From positions 8,069,501-8,133,500 of the forward strand of contig OY727096.1 of the NCBI GenBank assembly GCA_963402885.1: DNA of 64,000 nucleotides, read 5' to 3'. Shown piece after piece: positions 61,101 through 64,000 of this stretch (position 1 is its first letter; the number at the start of each line of letters is the position of its first letter). Made by a program: the position numbers and the translations under genes. The stretch is from Antedon bifida (lineage: Eukaryota > Echinodermata > Crinoidea > Comatulida > Antedonidae). The notes under the pieces are model-generated. The model was given only the letters and a program-made list of their open reading frames with translations. It was not told where the DNA came from and searched no databases.

Positions 61101-63946
61101 TAGCCTAGCTAGGCTTAGTTTTGTAGGCCTAGCTGGTAAACATCGGTAACGTACGAACATCGTACGCGAGCTATATACCTAGCCTGATGTTGTATAGTTG
61201 CTGCATTAATTGTCTTTCTATTTTTGCCAGACTCCGTTGATACAAATTGGGGAAAACCCGGTATTTTCGCTGAAAAGTTAGGAGTCTTCCATTTGTTTTG
61301 GCCTCACGATCGATCGAAAAGTGGGCGAATTACAGGTGAAAAACAAAAATATCAATCCGCGCGCAATGCATTTTGGGATTTATAGCGGGCCGCTATAATT
61401 ATTAGAATCGACTTATTTTTCACATTTTTAACCGTTTAAAGACGAAAAAAGTTATCGCAATAGGACCATATAGTATTATTTTTACATTAAATATAGTTTG
61501 TGATCTTAAATTAGATCTAAAAAACGTAGGGAATGGGGCTTTAAAACCAATACAAGGTTTAGTTTTCGATGTCTCGCAGAGTACAAATAAATGTATACAT
61601 ACTTGCAATTAGCTTAACCACTAACCATATTTTAAAGTTTAAACATTAACGTTTCCCCCAAGATAGATGGGTGTTGAGTTCACTCAAGACCATGAACATG
61701 TAGCCACTCCACAAAGTGGTTTTATTGTAGTGATGCATAGCCAGAGTAATAATAAAAACTGAATTGTGATTGGCATTTGGTTTACGTTTGGGTCTTGGTT
61801 CAAATCTTATCGTTGCCCTCATCAGAACACACCTTGTGGTTATGACATGCACGATTCCATTTGCAACGCGTGGAAATGAATTAAGCCAACTCACTTTAAA
61901 TAAAATTATTATAGGAATGTAGAAAACAATAGGACGCGAACATTGATAAGAAGAATAGGGGGAGCGGGGGGGGGGGGGGGAGTGATATGTAACTCGTAAT
62001 GTATACGGTAGCATAGACACACATCTTCCGAACATATTAGGATTTAAAGTGGTCGAAAATGGAAACGTACATTGCATAACACAACGTATACGGCGTATAA
62101 CAACGTGTAAAATAATAGTACTTACAGTCGTAAGCTTTCCTCATAAAAATAGTAGCTTTCTCATAAACGAGTAAACAATAAACAGTACTCATAAAACAAC
62201 CATAAAAGTATACAAGTTAAGTGGCTGACATTGGTAATTCAATAATTCTTAATCTCTTTATGAAGCGAGCAAGTACAAATTACTACCAATTGCCGACCTT
62301 CCGATCATGTAATAAATCATAGCAGACGTGCTTCTGGATCAAGTTCAACACCTGTGAAATTCTCAGGTGTGTACTGCGTCAGATAGCTTGTTACACACAA
62401 TTGCCAAAAGCGTCACACGAATAACGCTGTAACGCTTGTTGACACGAAACGCGTAGGCCTACTACGGTACCTGATGTAGTGCCAAATGCAGACTTTCCCC
62501 CAAGTATGTATTTATTTCGAGGTGTTTCTGAAATACCTGGAAATGCAAGCTCAAGTAGTATACGTATGAAACGCCATATGTGCCAAATATTTATCTTTTT
62601 ACTAATATTAAGTCATAACTCCGTCTGGAACCCAGACTATGCCAAATGATGTTCTATCCTACTCTGATAGCGTTGCGCAAACGCTACTCTTTTAACTTTA
62701 TATACTGCGTTATATAACTATAATTGCACGAGAGTAGTACATGTTTCATAAGTAGACTATACATGCCAGCAATCCTAAACATACGGTACAATAGGCCTAC
62801 ATGTTTAAGTGTCTGTTTATGTTTATAATGCGATGTAATTACGTTTTTATATCCTCATGATTGGTGTTACCTATAAAACACGTTCAATGAATGAGGAGCC
62901 CAATCACTGAGTAAATTTATTTAGTATTTATTATACAACTTCATAATATTTACTGTAGGCCTACTCAACCAACCTAATTATATACGTCTTAGCTCTGCGT
63001 ATCTAACAACGCTAGTACGTTTATACTTTTGGGTAACATTTAATACTCCCAACTTTGAACTTTTTAATCGAAGAACATGGGTTATCGTACAAAGGATAAC
63101 ACAATGGTTATTTTTATGATTGAACACCTGTCGGGACCATGTGGAACCCTTGTTAGTAATTATTGTAGGGCTATGGTGGTTTATTTAATGTACAATGCTT
63201 TGTGGGCAATATACCGAGTAAATGGTAGTGTTCCTTGCCTCGTCAGACACATGATCCGCTCATGGCTTAGCTATTTGACATTAAGTTGGTTCCTATCCAC
63301 CAATAGCAACAACTCACATTAAACCAACTTACTCGGGTAAATAACTAAACACGAATGAGCCCATATCTATTAAATAAAAAAATTGAATCTAAAAAAAATG
63401 GAGTTAACCTAAACGTGACCCAAAAAAGGAAAGCAAACACGTGTGTTGGGCATGTAAACATACCTCTTACTTACCCATTGATTTCTCAAGCTTGCCTCTG
63501 CACGATTCGGATTTCCTATCCACATAAAAAACAATAACAAGATGTCCAAAGTTAGCCTCTGGGAAAGGGTCAATTACAATGACCGCCTCATGTGACCCAC
63601 TCCGCCTTAAAGAACTGTCCGGCAAGACTGTGTTAAATTTTCTGTTGGCTCTCGAACCTGATCTCGTATGAGCCGCTATATAGATATTTATGGAGTCTCT
63701 ACTAGTTTTTGTTAGCGCCCAACAGGAGGATTTTGTAATAAATTGGCTATTTTGGGTACAGTCTAACTGGTAAATAAAATCAACGGCTTGTGACACCAAA
63801 TATTCGTGCGTATTCCTTGAAGCTTGGGGAACAAGTTCATTCGACGACTTATCATCTTCCAGAACAACACACAACGCAATGGTTGATAATCCAAGAAACC
63901 GGAGTAAAATAAACAATATGCTAATAAATATCGTAAAATATGCCAT
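55125..63946 (-). CDS. Secreted protein with caspase/legumain-like (clan CD) fold, catalytic residues apparently lost, 8 exons
   Basis: Exons: 63946-63475, 58298-58183, 57617-57480, 57159-56973, 56720-56595, 56357-56173, 55850-55596, 55292-55125. Every border is GT-AG and all phases agree; 548 residues. Order: signal peptide (1-27), N-terminal domain ending VIDPFPEANFGHLVIVFYVD, Cys-rich middle (160-250), then a fold like peptidase C13: YGVMISGGWNRQ with MLREQGF and IKMFFADN, strand TLILYLNSPALPDG, strand HVYLIVDQSYSG, and NVVVFTSGNKTEYSW. In active relatives the second strand ends in HG and the third in (D/E)xC. Here the matching places read NSPA (about 389) and DQS (Ser about 439), so no Cys/His dyad. 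Probably a secreted non-enzymatic relative. I cannot name the family. The 5.2 kb first intron is joined on phase alone. Confidence 0.75.
55889..56166. repeat. About 30-bp minisatellite with a TTACGTCA site in nearly every unit
   Basis: Nine imperfect units (GAATGTTTACGTCACACGCT then CGGATTTATAC), eight with TTACGTCA, a CRE/ATF-like octamer. Located in intron 6 of the clan-CD-like gene. Some units are shortened at the GATTTATAC part. Confidence 0.9.
57307..57424. mobile_element. Short MITE with 16-bp TATTCGCGCGAATCGA ends
   Basis: TATTCGCGCGAATCGA at 57307-57322 and its exact complement at 57409-57424 enclose 86 bases. The ends are themselves nearly palindromic. It lies in intron 3 of the clan-CD-like gene. 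Confidence 0.8.
57955..58158 (-). mobile_element. MITE family M2, copy 2 (clan-CD-like gene intron 2)
   Basis: GCAATCTAACAACAGGACAC at the left and CATCCTGTTAGATTGCCTT at the right are inverted ends. The interior shares AGATAAACTCTTTGATCTCC with the inverse of 29835-29860. A chance open frame crosses it. Confidence 0.75.
58299..63474. other. Long first intron of the clan-CD-like gene
   Basis: Contains the LINE remnant at 60440-60855, a CTAG/AGGCCT-rich patch at 61095-61135 and a run of about 14 G at 61966-61980. No convincing additional exon is seen on either strand; short open frames at 59974-60244, 61646-62077 and 63077-63322 lack recognisable content. Confidence 0.5.
60440..60855 (+). mobile_element. 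LINE remnant with (GAAT)n tail
   Basis: Begins with FNDLPKEIKMAPSKK-like coding (RT C-terminus) and breaks into stops. It runs through a T-rich 3' UTR with a GGAGGGAGTCCTCC hairpin at 60724-60737 and ends in (GAAT)4 at 60834-60851. Confidence 0.65.
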
Positions 63947-64000
63947 AATGAAGAGTATTTTTAGTAAGTTTTGTAAGAAATTTTCTTTCGTCGTATCAAG

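Noticed and set aside
61646..62077. Minus-strand 143-codon open frame
   Set aside because: Includes a poly-G run and shows no domain, codon pattern or splice partner; probably chance.

Overview
This 64 kb window is AT-rich, intron-rich eukaryotic nuclear DNA, most likely from a marine invertebrate deuterostome and probably an echinoderm. That placement is an inference. It rests on the gene content (expanded immune-type receptors, C-type lectins, a lectin-headed family B GPCR), on many small spliced exons, and on a very frequent palindromic word TAGGCCTA. No prokaryotic features are present. All genes were read by joining open exons across GT-AG (in two cases GC-AG) borders with matching phase, so most real coding sequence lies in pieces of 60-600 bases.

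Layout, left to right. (1) 5-1648 (+): single-exon 3' part of an immunoglobulin-like transmembrane receptor with tyrosine/poly-aspartate motifs in its tail. (2) 2368-4909 (-): the first three coding exons of an NRAMP/SLC11A2-type metal transporter; the rest must lie beyond the left edge, which would place gene 1 inside one of its introns. (3) 10498-11902 (+): complete YAE1 in three exons. (4) 14766-19796 (-) and 21280-24227 (-): tandem paralogues of a cation-dependent mannose-6-phosphate receptor-like protein. The first is intact. The second has a 21-bp coding minisatellite in its stalk and a broken transmembrane/tail exon. (5) 26929-44012 (+): a 20-exon gene for a 1138-residue receptor: signal peptide, C-type lectin domain, mucin-like stalk, hormone-receptor domain, seven helices, long repetitive tail. 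(6) Three tRNA-Gly(UCC) genes sit in the last intron of that gene, in a duplicated and inverted block. (7) 45120-48293 and 50289-52703 (+): tandem SDR9C-type (retinol/hydroxysteroid) dehydrogenases in a roughly 5.2 kb direct duplication. (8) 55125-63946 (-): an eight-exon secreted protein with a caspase/legumain-like (clan CD) fold that appears to have lost both catalytic residues.

Between and inside the genes lie many repeats: several MITE families, a PIF/Harbinger-like 1.4 kb element with perfect 27-bp ends, a TTAA-flanked foldback element, LINE reverse-transcriptase C-terminal remnants on both strands, tRNA-derived and 5S-derived SINE-like sequences, and five minisatellites. The two SDR copies serve as natural empty sites for each other's insertions. 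No shared pathway links the genes; the common theme is cell-surface and secretory biology together with local tandem duplication. The best candidates for undescribed biology are the lectin-HormR GPCR, the clan-CD pseudoprotease-like protein, and the tyrosine/poly-Asp Ig receptor.
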